Source: Spirochaetia bacterium
GTDB taxonomy: Bacteria; Spirochaetota; Spirochaetia; Treponematales; Breznakiellaceae
Direction: 5' to 3'
Length of the DNA: 15,135 nucleotides
Assembly (NCBI GenBank): GCA_025997755.1
Contig: BNVA01000031.1
Span: 1-15,135, forward strand
Under the pieces are notes generated by a model that saw only the letters and a program-made list of their open reading frames with translations, did no database searches and was not told the origin of the DNA. Both the position numbers and the translations under genes were made by a program. How positions within the stretch are numbered: position 1 is the first letter of the stretch; every line of letters starts with the position of its first letter. Shown piece by piece: positions 1 through 6,340 of the stretch.

Positions 1-30
1 GATAAGCGACATTCAAACTAACAATTTATT

Positions 31-621
31 TTATCGAGTAAAAAAACTATTTAGGAGAAAATCTATTATGCAAAACAAAAAGTTTTTAAAGGCGGCAATT
101 TTTTGCGCCACGTTTTTTGGGTTGACCATGAGCGCTTCCGCACAAGTAACAATCAGCGGTGGTTTCGCGTTTGCTTCGGTTATTGATGCAAGCGCATACC
201 ATGTTCCGTCATCTCCCTGTGCTCTTTTAATAATTTTTGAACCGTTGAGTTTTGCATCGGTAAGAACTTTTGATACATCCTCTGTAAGTTGTATGCTTGC
301 AGGATTGTTTTGTTGTCCTGCTACTCTTGCATAGTCAATTAACATAGCCTTTACTTCAGTGGATAAATAATCCGCTATGCTACGGCGGGCGGCTGATTCC
401 GCTGCTTGCATCGCCAGTTTTTGATTTTGTAATTTTGATTGCCCCACCCCAAAGATGATGCCATTTTCATCCGGCGTTTCAAGATACCATTCGGGAAGAC
501 CGGTCTGTTTTTGCTGAGTCGCCGCAGTATACTGCTTTTGATTAGACCCGGGCGGACTCGATGCGCAAGAGACGAGGATTGCGGCGCATAACACACACGC
601 AAACAAAACGATTTTTTTCAT
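31..621 (-). CDS. LPP20-like lipoprotein with a chimeric 3' end
   Basis: The best start is the ATG at 621-619, five bases after an AAGGAGA ribosome-binding site (633-627). A start nine codons upstream is possible but lacks a good site. The product has a lipoprotein signal peptide ending in ILVSC, with Cys19 as the lipidated residue, followed by a Gln/Ser/Thr-rich tether. The sequence from the LPEWYLETP stretch through the GVGQS and A-rich helix to WYALASI fits the LPP20 family (Pfam PF02169), surface or periplasmic lipoproteins of ill-defined function. About 152 codons look native. The last ~44 codons are antisense of the signal-peptide gene at 68, so the true C-terminus is lost. It lies 38 bp downstream of the 660-1700 gene, likely in one operon. 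Confidence 0.8.
   Translation of the reverse strand: MKKIVLFACVLCAAILVSCASSPPGSNQKQYTAATQQKQTGLPEWYLETPDENGIIFGVGQSKLQNQKLAMQAAESAARRSIADYLSTEVKAMLIDYARVAGQQNNPASIQLTEDVSKVLTDAKLNGSKIIKRAQGDDGTWYALASITEANAKPPLIVTCAEALMVNPKNVAQKIAAFKNFLFCIIDFLLNSFFTR
68..168 (+). CDS. 5' fragment of a secreted (probably envelope) protein gene, truncated by a junction
   Basis: An AGGAG ribosome-binding site at 53-57 lies 10 nt before the ATG at 68. The product opens with a classic type I signal peptide: lysines at residues 4, 5 and 8, a hydrophobic core at about 9-21, and an ASA cleavage site before Gln26. Mature sequence begins VTISGGF, a glycine-rich, beta-like start that could suit an outer-membrane protein, though family cannot be assigned from so little. 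After roughly base 160-172 the frame (open to 334) is only the antisense of the neighbouring lipoprotein gene, so the rest of the gene is missing. The exact breakpoint is uncertain by about 10 bases. Fragment confidence is high; function is unknown. Confidence 0.7.
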
Positions 622-659
622 AGAAATCTCCTTATGGCTTTTTGCCAAAATATTACAAG

Positions 660-1700
660 CTATTTTTTTAATAGCGTTGTTGCAAAATATTTATTGAACA
701 CTTCTCCATACTGTTCGCTTATTTCGGTTACGATTGTATCAACCGCTCTGTTTTCCGCTTCCGTACTACTACTGTGTCCTTCCCTACCGTCTAAGCTGAA
801 AGGAATTATCCGGCTGTTGTTTGCGGTGTCCAAAAGGTATGTATCTAATGTGTAACGGCTGAATTTCGCATCGTTGCCGGGAAACGATGTTTCAGAAAGT
901 TTTACATCGGCGGTTAAAATATAGCGGTTGTTATTTCCGCCGCTTTTAAAACCAATGTCGGCAAGGACATCGGCAAAGGCGTTTGTTATGCGGTTTTTTC
1001 TGTCGCCTTTAACACTTACGGCTATCGGTATGTTATGCGCAAGGTTTACCGCTTCCAGCCGGTAATCGTTTCCTTTTTTTAGCTGTTTTAAATCGCCCGG
1101 AACTGTGCCTATTACCGACAGCACACTTACATATTCGTTATTCGCATCCGCTATTGTCGCGGCAAAACGATAGCGCGAAAAAGCATCCAAACTGTTTTTA
1201 TCGGAGGCGGACAATTTTGTTAAATCTTCTATCAACTTTTGATTGGCGCGCAATAATTCGGTATAAAGTTCCGTAGTTTTTGCAATGTCCATAACGGCAA
1301 CGGCATACCACATTCTATTTTGCGTATCCTGCCAGACATCGGCAATTTCTGCGCCTATAAGACTGTCCATTGCCGTCGATGTTTTTATCGCGTTCTGTAC
1401 AGAAGTACTATCCGATGTTTTTACGACTCCGTTTTTGAGCGCCTCGGTATAATTTGTAAGAGTGGAAAAATCTGAATGTATCGACTGTCCAAAAATTGCG
1501 CTTAACGCAGTAAGGGCGTTCTTTTCCGCGTCGCCCCTGTTTCTGCCATAGCCTACAGCGGAAACATATCTGTTTTGCCTGTAAACGGAAGAAGGCGATG
1601 TTACCCACACGGGTTCGCGGCTCTGCGCATATAGAGAAATCGTCTCAAAAAATAAACACCACAAACTTAATGTAAAAACAGCAAAATTCTTTTTATTCAT
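660..1700 (-). CDS. Secreted LPP20-like protein, 346 aa
   Basis: Start ATG at 1700-1698, seven bases after a GGAGG site. Residues 1-25 form a type I signal peptide (Lys3-Lys4, hydrophobic core, cleavage after LYA), so the protein is predicted periplasmic and, unlike its neighbour, not lipidated. The N-terminal mature part (PVWVTSP, then YVSAVGYGRNRGDAEKNAL) has the pattern of LPP20-type domains: a Pro-Trp start, a Val-Gly-Tyr-Gly strand and an alanine-rich helix, ending near a WYAVAVMD strand around residue 130-137. The remaining ~200 residues contain a second alpha/beta region that I do not recognise. It is the first gene of a likely two-gene unit with the lipoprotein at 31-621 and is read divergently from the HTH gene. 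The function is unknown; an envelope maintenance role is only a guess. Confidence 0.85.
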   Translation of the reverse strand: MNKKNFAVFTLSLWCLFFETISLYAQSREPVWVTSPSSVYRQNRYVSAVGYGRNRGDAEKNALTALSAIFGQSIHSDFSTLTNYTEALKNGVVKTSDSTSVQNAIKTSTAMDSLIGAEIADVWQDTQNRMWYAVAVMDIAKTTELYTELLRANQKLIEDLTKLSASDKNSLDAFSRYRFAATIADANNEYVSVLSVIGTVPGDLKQLKKGNDYRLEAVNLAHNIPIAVSVKGDRKNRITNAFADVLADIGFKSGGNNNRYILTADVKLSETSFPGNDAKFSRYTLDTYLLDTANNSRIIPFSLDGREGHSSSTEAENRAVDTIVTEISEQYGEVFNKYFATTLLKK

Positions 1701-1755
1701 CTAAAACCTCCGCTTTTTGATCTTAAAATCCTGCAGCTCCTCCTGCCGCAGAATT

Positions 1756-1867
1756 AGGAGCAAATATGGTGTATAAAAGATAATTAGAGCGCAAAATTGC
1801 TCTGTTGGTTTATATAAATAAAGTAATTTTGCTCCTATGTCAAGTACTTATAAGTCAATTTTGCTCT
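1756..1867. promoter_or_regulatory. Four-copy operator-like motif array in the divergent intergenic region
   Basis: The motif RGAGCAAAATT occurs as AGGAGCAAATAT (1756-1767, +), AGGAGCAAAATT (1825-1836, -) and AGAGCAAAATT (1857-1867, -). A fourth, palindrome-like version spans 1786-1803, where AGAGC and GCTCT flank a GCAAAATT core. Starts are about 30-39 bp apart. The sites fill the space between the HTH gene and the divergent LPP20-like pair, so the neighbouring XRE-type protein is the obvious candidate ligand. Binding is inferred, not shown. Confidence 0.6.
1811..1843 (-). promoter_or_regulatory. Predicted sigma70-type promoter for the LPP20-like pair
   Basis: On the minus strand a perfect TTGACA (1843-1838) is followed after 17 bases by TATTTA (1820-1815). 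Transcription would start near 1808, giving a leader of about 108 nt before the ATG at 1700. One operator-like motif lies between -35 and -10 and another just past the start point, a typical layout for repression. Confidence 0.55.
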
Positions 1868-1887
1868 TTTTGAATTAAATTAGGCTT

Positions 1888-2211
1888 ATGGACTTTTGGA
1901 AGCGCTTGAAACAGCAGATTAAAACTAACAACACGACTCAAGAGTGGGTTTCCGGTAAAATTGATGTTCCGCTTGGGACTTTTAAAAAATGGCTTACACG
2001 TAAAACCTATCCCGATGTCCGCGAGGGTGTGGAGCTTGCCCGCTTGCTCCACACTACCGTTGAATTTTTGGTAACCGGCGTAGATGTTGAAGGACTTTCG
2101 CCCGAGGAAGAAATGCTTTTAAAAACATACCGGAAACTAAACCGGCAGACTCAGGAAAATGTCCGTGTCGCTATGGAAGCGTGGTGTAGAAACCCGGCAT
2201 GGCGGGGGTAG
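1888..2211 (+). CDS. XRE/Cro-type helix-turn-helix regulator, 107 aa
   Basis: A small DNA-binding protein. Residues 17-25 (TQEWVSGKI) and 28-36 (PLGTFKKWL) form the two helices of a Cro/CI-like HTH. The following segment (residues 41-64, YPDVREGVELARLL to EFLVTG) is the usual last helices of the domain, where XRE proteins read ELA..L....LL.G. The C-terminal ~40 residues are helical and charged and could support dimerisation. No strong ribosome-binding site precedes the ATG at 1888; only a TTAGG lies close by, which suggests low expression. The closest operator copy (1857-1867) sits 20 bp before the start codon, so autoregulation is likely. It is divergent from the LPP20-like genes and upstream of a plus-strand lipoprotein operon. 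Phage or mobile-element origin is possible but no other phage gene is present. Confidence 0.85.
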   Translation: MDFWKRLKQQIKTNNTTQEWVSGKIDVPLGTFKKWLTRKTYPDVREGVELARLLHTTVEFLVTGVDVEGLSPEEEMLLKTYRKLNRQTQENVRVAMEAWCRNPAWRG

Positions 2212-2220
2212 CGTAATAAC

Positions 2221-2260
2221 ACCGCGCAGCGGTTTATGCAGCGTAGGGGGCTTTCCCCCT
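2221..2260 (+). terminator. Two short GC-rich hairpins after the HTH gene, possible terminator
   Basis: ACCGC-GCA-GCGGT (2221-2233) and AGGGGG-CTTT-CCCCCT (2245-2260) form two strong stems 9 and 34 bases after the HTH stop codon. The second is followed by TATAAAT rather than a run of T, so it is not a canonical intrinsic terminator. It may instead be an mRNA-stabilising or repeat-derived element. The 118-bp gap holds nothing else except the promoter at its end. Confidence 0.4.
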
Positions 2261-2310
2261 TATAAATCGCCTATAAAACACCCTTAAAACACTGATATTT
2301 TATTTTTTTG

Positions 2311-2319
2311 TGCTATAAT
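2311..2319 (+). promoter_or_regulatory. Extended -10 promoter of the five-gene operon
   Basis: TGCTATAAT is a perfect extended -10 element (TGN plus TATAAT). No convincing -35 is found at the right distance, which fits extended -10 promoters. The start codon at 2330 lies only 11 bases past the hexamer, so the mRNA would have a leader of only a few bases. Confidence 0.6.
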
Positions 2320-2329
2320 TTTAGAGTAG

Positions 2330-4150
2330 ATGTGTAAGAAGGAGCTTTTTAAAGCCATTCCTATATTGTTATTTCTACTCAGTTTTTCAGGCTGCGGGGA
2401 CATAGACTATCTTTCGTCGGCGCAAAACTACAAGGTAAACGGGCTTGTTGACGGAATATCCCTGGACGACTGTTCGGTTATCGGAAGCGCAAGCGAAATA
2501 GAGCCTTATTTTGACAGCAACATAGAGGGTGATACTGATACTGCGGAACTTGTTGTCCTTATAAAGAATAATAGGGGCAAGGTACAGAGTAATGTATTCC
2601 GTTATATTCTTCCAAAAAGCAAAAACAGGGCTGCGGAAGGTTCCGAAGCGGGGACAAATACCTTGACAGCAGGTACAGGCGGAACCAATTCGGAGAAGGC
2701 GGGATCGGCTGCCGGTACAGCGGAAAAAACCAAATCCGATGCGGGAACGGCAGGAACAAAGGCGGTTTCACAGGACACAAATGAAAAATCCATAGATACC
2801 GAGGAGCCGCAGAACGGCGAAGATACTGAAAAACCGGATTCCACTGAAAATGATGAAGATACAGTTAAAAAGACCGAAGAAGAAACCAAAATCACGGAAA
2901 CACAAATAAATATTGATAGCTTAGGTGATAAGATTCCGGTGTTCTCCTTCCCCGAAGATTTGCCCATGGGCTTTTATACTGTAGTTTTTCAAGTTATAGG
3001 CTATTCCGGTGAGGTTTTAAGCAGTACCGAAAAGCCCGTATTTTATCTTGCCGACAAAAAATTCACGATTGAAGACATAAGAAGCTATATTCCGGGCGGC
3101 TCGGCGGCGGCTCAGGTTGTCCCTCCAAGCGCTAAGATCATGCTTGAAACCAAAATGTCGGCTGACAGCGATTTTGATCCTTACATTGTTTGGTATCAAG
3201 GTAAAAACAAGATATGTGCAGGCTCAGTTTCCCAAGGTTTCGACCGTATTTTATGGACGGCGCCTAAACAAACCGGTTTTCAAACGATAAAAGCGGAAGT
3301 TTTCCCGTTTGATCCTGTTGAAAACGGCTTTATAATAAAAGGCTTAAGCCGCGACATAGCGCTGCCGGTTTCAACCAGACATGGACGTTTAGGGTATTTT
3401 TCCGCCATTGCAGACAGTTTTTCGCGGTGGTATGAATTCTGGGGCAATCTCTACGATTCTGCCGATCCGTCTGACAAGGAGCGAAGTCTTGTAATAAAAA
3501 AAGAAGGTGCGGAGGCTCGATGGCTTCCGGCATCGTACTCATACGGATTAGCCGTTGGGAATAAAGATCAGTATTCACTGCCCCAGCCATTTTTTGGTAA
3601 AATAAGAGCAGGAGAGGGCAGTGGACTGTTGCTCATACGTTTTGTGCCGGTAGACGGCGGCAAGGTGTTTTATGCGGAGCTGTCAAAAGAAGAGTCCGCC
3701 TTGCCGATTAAGCTGAACCTTTCGTATCTGAACGGCGAGGTTGTTCTTTCCGTAGAAGACACAGGCGAGATTTTTACCTTGCAGCGCACTGTTGATGTTT
3801 TGGAAGACGGTTTTATAACCGTGGCGGCAGATTTTCAATTTTTTGAGGAAACTATTATTATAAGCCTTGCAGTTGAAGCTCAGGAAGGTGATTTTGTCTA
3901 CGGTAACTATGGCGAATGGGAGTCCATGGAACTGGAAGCGGCTTTCGGCGGACGCAGCAGCCTTTACTTTGGAAGCGATACGAAAGAAGACGGCTATACC
4001 GCCGTGATTACAGAACTGGGCGTTTCCTACCCGGGAATTTCACCCGCTTTCATTGTTGATGAAGACGGCGTGCCTGAAAAACCGGTTGATACAGACGATA
4101 TTGATGACAGCAAAATAGCCGGTGAAAACTCAGTTCAACCTGCAAGTTAA
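2330..4150 (+). CDS. Large lipoprotein with a low-complexity linker, 606 aa
   Basis: The first 22 residues form a lipoprotein signal peptide: lysines at 3-4, hydrophobic core 9-19, lipobox FSGC with Cys22. A short domain (about 25-100) is followed by a low-complexity linker (about 104-192), first rich in Ala-Gly-Thr repeats and then strongly acidic (Glu/Asp/Thr). A beta-rich part (about 195-350) looks like an immunoglobulin-type or carbohydrate-binding fold. The C-terminal part (about 365-585), ending in a YFGSD...YTAVITELGVS strand pattern, is reminiscent of LamG/concanavalin-like jelly rolls. These fold calls are inference from pattern only. It is probably anchored in the outer or inner membrane and is the first gene of the operon. 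No catalytic motif is seen and I do not recognise the family. Confidence 0.85.
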   Translation: MCKKELFKAIPILLFLLSFSGCGDIDYLSSAQNYKVNGLVDGISLDDCSVIGSASEIEPYFDSNIEGDTDTAELVVLIKNNRGKVQSNVFRYILPKSKNRAAEGSEAGTNTLTAGTGGTNSEKAGSAAGTAEKTKSDAGTAGTKAVSQDTNEKSIDTEEPQNGEDTEKPDSTENDEDTVKKTEEETKITETQINIDSLGDKIPVFSFPEDLPMGFYTVVFQVIGYSGEVLSSTEKPVFYLADKKFTIEDIRSYIPGGSAAAQVVPPSAKIMLETKMSADSDFDPYIVWYQGKNKICAGSVSQGFDRILWTAPKQTGFQTIKAEVFPFDPVENGFIIKGLSRDIALPVSTRHGRLGYFSAIADSFSRWYEFWGNLYDSADPSDKERSLVIKKEGAEARWLPASYSYGLAVGNKDQYSLPQPFFGKIRAGEGSGLLLIRFVPVDGGKVFYAELSKEESALPIKLNLSYLNGEVVLSVEDTGEIFTLQRTVDVLEDGFITVAADFQFFEETIIISLAVEAQEGDFVYGNYGEWESMELEAAFGGRSSLYFGSDTKEDGYTAVITELGVSYPGISPAFIVDEDGVPEKPVDTDDIDDSKIAGENSVQPAS

Positions 4151-4153
4151 AAG

Positions 4154-4843
4154 ATGAAAGGCAGCTTTCGCTGGTTTTTTCTATTTTCCCTAAATATTTT
4201 TTTTATATTCTTTTTAAGCTGCGAAAGCGATGCGGATAAGCGTGATGCAGTGCCATGGAGTGCGTCAAAAAAAATCATCGTTAGAGAAGAAATACTCGAT
4301 TACCAGGGCAAAAAGGAAGGTCGGCCGTTACCGGATTGGCTTACAACTTATTTAGACGGCGATTCAACTTTGATTGAAAATATCAATGAGTACAGCGGCA
4401 GTTATGTTTTTATCGCCGAGCAGTCTTCGCCTAATTACAGTGTTTTAAAACAATGGGAAGAAAACTTCCGCATAGAACAGGATTTTACTCAGTTGGTTTT
4501 TTACCGCAGCTACAATAGAATGACCGTGGATTTGCAGGAAATGCCAGATAATATTTACGGCGCTTTTTTTGAATTATTTATGAAAAGCATTTCAGACTCC
4601 GCATGGCAAGACGCTGAGCGGGAGACAAGTTTTTGGATACGCGTACGCAGTTTTAATCCGAATGAAGGCGGAAATAGTCAGGACATATATAAATTGATGA
4701 TCCTATGTCTTATAAACAAGTATAGTATGCAAAAGCAAATGGATGCTATACTTGATGGTATTGAAATAAACAGAAAACTTTATACAAGAGCACAATTATC
4801 TGCCGTTAATAGAATAAAGAGTAATTTTTTTAGATCATTTTGA
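4154..4843 (+). CDS. Lipoprotein, 229 aa, distantly LPP20-like
   Basis: It begins three bases after the stop of the previous gene, which suggests translational coupling; no clear ribosome-binding site is present. The signal peptide is unusually aromatic (many Phe between residues 5 and 20) and ends in FLSC with Cys23 lipidated. The following RPLPDWLTTYL, and YVFIAEQ about 30 residues later, recall the LPxW opening of LPP20-type proteins, although the alanine-rich helix is not obvious. The C-terminal half is mostly helical with a late basic stretch. Predicted to be a periplasm- or surface-facing lipoprotein; precise role unknown. Its TGA stop overlaps the ribosome-binding site of deoD. Confidence 0.8.
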   Translation: MKGSFRWFFLFSLNIFFIFFLSCESDADKRDAVPWSASKKIIVREEILDYQGKKEGRPLPDWLTTYLDGDSTLIENINEYSGSYVFIAEQSSPNYSVLKQWEENFRIEQDFTQLVFYRSYNRMTVDLQEMPDNIYGAFFELFMKSISDSAWQDAERETSFWIRVRSFNPNEGGNSQDIYKLMILCLINKYSMQKQMDAILDGIEINRKLYTRAQLSAVNRIKSNFFRSF

Positions 4844-4852
4844 GGAGTTTGT

Positions 4853-5554
4853 ATGTCAACACATATAGAGGCGAAAGCAGGAACAATAAGCGAAACGGTT
4901 ATTCTTCCGGGCGATCCGTTACGCGCAAAATTTATAGCGGAAACCTACTTAGATAACTGCGTTTGTTATAATAATGTCAGGAATATGCTTGGCTTTACGG
5001 GGACATACAAAGGCTTAAGACTTTCCGTTCAAGGTACCGGTATGGGGGTGCCTTCCATATCAATTTATGTAAATGAGCTGTTTAATGAGTACAAAGTTAA
5101 ACGTGCTATAAGAGTAGGTACCGCCGGTGCAATTATTCCTTTGGTAAAGGTTAGGGACTTGGTTTTGGCAATGACAGCCTCTACAGATTCAAATGTAAAC
5201 AATCAAAGGTTCAATAATAAAAATTTTGCGCCTCCTGCGGATTTTTATCTTTTAAAAACAACTTACGAAAATGCAGTGAAGAAAGGGTTTGAGGTAAAAG
5301 TCGGCGCTGTGCTTACAACCGATCTTTTTTATAATGATGAGGATACTGTTAAACGCTTTGCAAAATACGGCGTACTTGCCGTTGAAATGGAAACTGCGGA
5401 ACTCTATACGCTGGCGGCAAAATACGGCTGTCAAGCGTTGTCGATTTTAACAATTTCGGATAGTATTGTTACAAATGAAACTACTTCGGCACAGGAAAGG
5501 CAGACGTCGTTTAATAAAATGATTGAGATTGCCTTAGATTCCGCAATAGCTTAA
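4853..5554 (+). CDS. deoD: Purine nucleoside phosphorylase, DeoD type
   Basis: Cytosolic enzyme that splits purine (deoxy)nucleosides with phosphate to free base and (deoxy)ribose-1-phosphate, for purine salvage. The 233-aa length and full-length resemblance to Escherichia coli DeoD make this secure. Key residues are present: His4, the PGDPLRA loop with Arg24, Arg43 in NNVRNML, Arg87 in IRVGTAG (phosphate binding), the VEMET ribose site with Glu178-Met179-Glu180, the catalytic Asp203 in ISDS, and Arg216. The family (PF01048) normally forms hexamers, with His4 and Arg43 contributed by the neighbouring subunit. An AGGAG site at 4843-4847 lies five bases before the ATG. It is the only gene in the operon with a confident enzymatic assignment and is a plausible route for using host purines. 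Confidence 0.97.
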   Translation: MSTHIEAKAGTISETVILPGDPLRAKFIAETYLDNCVCYNNVRNMLGFTGTYKGLRLSVQGTGMGVPSISIYVNELFNEYKVKRAIRVGTAGAIIPLVKVRDLVLAMTASTDSNVNNQRFNNKNFAPPADFYLLKTTYENAVKKGFEVKVGAVLTTDLFYNDEDTVKRFAKYGVLAVEMETAELYTLAAKYGCQALSILTISDSIVTNETTSAQERQTSFNKMIEIALDSAIA

Positions 5555-5566
5555 ATGGGGGGTGTT

Positions 5567-6340
5567 ATGAATATAAAGGTACAGGCGCTTATTGATCGCT
5601 TTGTAAAATTGCTGTCGGGCTGGGATGGTGTTGAATGCATTACGCTTAACGAAGCCGCTTTACCGGCTACGCTGGATCCGTATTTTGCATTTATACTGGA
5701 TGTTTTTTGTTCGGGCGAGATACCGGATGCGGCACAGAGGATGAAACAGTACGGCAGCAATGCCACAGCTTTTGAAACTTCCGGTAATAAAGACCGTTTT
5801 ATGATTGATTCGCTTCCTGTCCGCTTTGAATTTAAAATAACTTCAAAAGTTGAAGAACTTATTACCATTGCCGATACAAAGACCGACCTTATTTGGCTAA
5901 TAAAAGATTCCGGAACTTATGGTTTTTACCGCCTTGCAAACGGGCAGATGCTTTATTCAAGGAATAACTGGCTGGAAAAAGTTAGAAAACGCCTGTTAAA
6001 CTTGAATAATATGTTTTGGAAGATATTACGGGAAACAAATCAGTCCAAAATGGAACATTTTTTGAGTGACTTAGGCGCAGCCTTAATACAAAATGATGAT
6101 TTTTTTTACTTAATGTCCGAAGCCGGTTTTATTAAAACCGCCTGCCTTACACTATTCTGTATAAACAAACAATTTGAACCATCGCACCGCGCATACTATA
6201 AAAAAGTTACAGGACTTCCCTTATTGGCGGAATCGTTTTGTGCGCAGCTTGAAACTTTTTTAAGAAACGATCCCGATATAACACCGGAACGCCGTTATTC
6301 GATAGCGCAGCTAATAGCCAGAGGTATTGTTGCGTTGTGA
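5567..6340 (+). CDS. Unrecognised cytoplasmic protein, ~257 aa
   Basis: An ATG at 5555 directly abuts the deoD stop, but the ATG at 5567, four codons later, follows a GGGGGGTG ribosome-binding sequence at the right distance and is preferred (the longer reading would be 261 aa). There is no signal peptide or membrane span. The N-terminal half holds a YFAFILDVFCSGEIP stretch and an RFEFKI strand; the C-terminal half is helical. The layout loosely recalls nucleotidyltransferase-like folds, but I see no GS...DxD motif and make no functional claim. It is tightly packed between deoD and a lipoprotein gene, overlapping the latter by four bases. It is likely conserved among relatives because it is kept in the operon. 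Confidence 0.75.
   Translation: MNIKVQALIDRFVKLLSGWDGVECITLNEAALPATLDPYFAFILDVFCSGEIPDAAQRMKQYGSNATAFETSGNKDRFMIDSLPVRFEFKITSKVEELITIADTKTDLIWLIKDSGTYGFYRLANGQMLYSRNNWLEKVRKRLLNLNNMFWKILRETNQSKMEHFLSDLGAALIQNDDFFYLMSEAGFIKTACLTLFCINKQFEPSHRAYYKKVTGLPLLAESFCAQLETFLRNDPDITPERRYSIAQLIARGIVAL

Noticed and set aside
1698..1751. Small leader peptide before the 346-aa gene (GGAGGAG site about 50 bases upstream)
   Set aside because: The only frame would start at a rare ATT and is 10 codons long; the GGAGGAG may be chance.
2602..2967. 121-residue serine/valine-rich frame on the minus strand
   Set aside because: It is the antisense of the low-complexity linker of the large lipoprotein, has no ribosome-binding site, and its bias follows from the sense repeats.
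5551..5868. 105-residue minus-strand frame opposite the unknown protein gene
   Set aside because: Shadow of the sense gene, without a start signal or a recognisable protein pattern.
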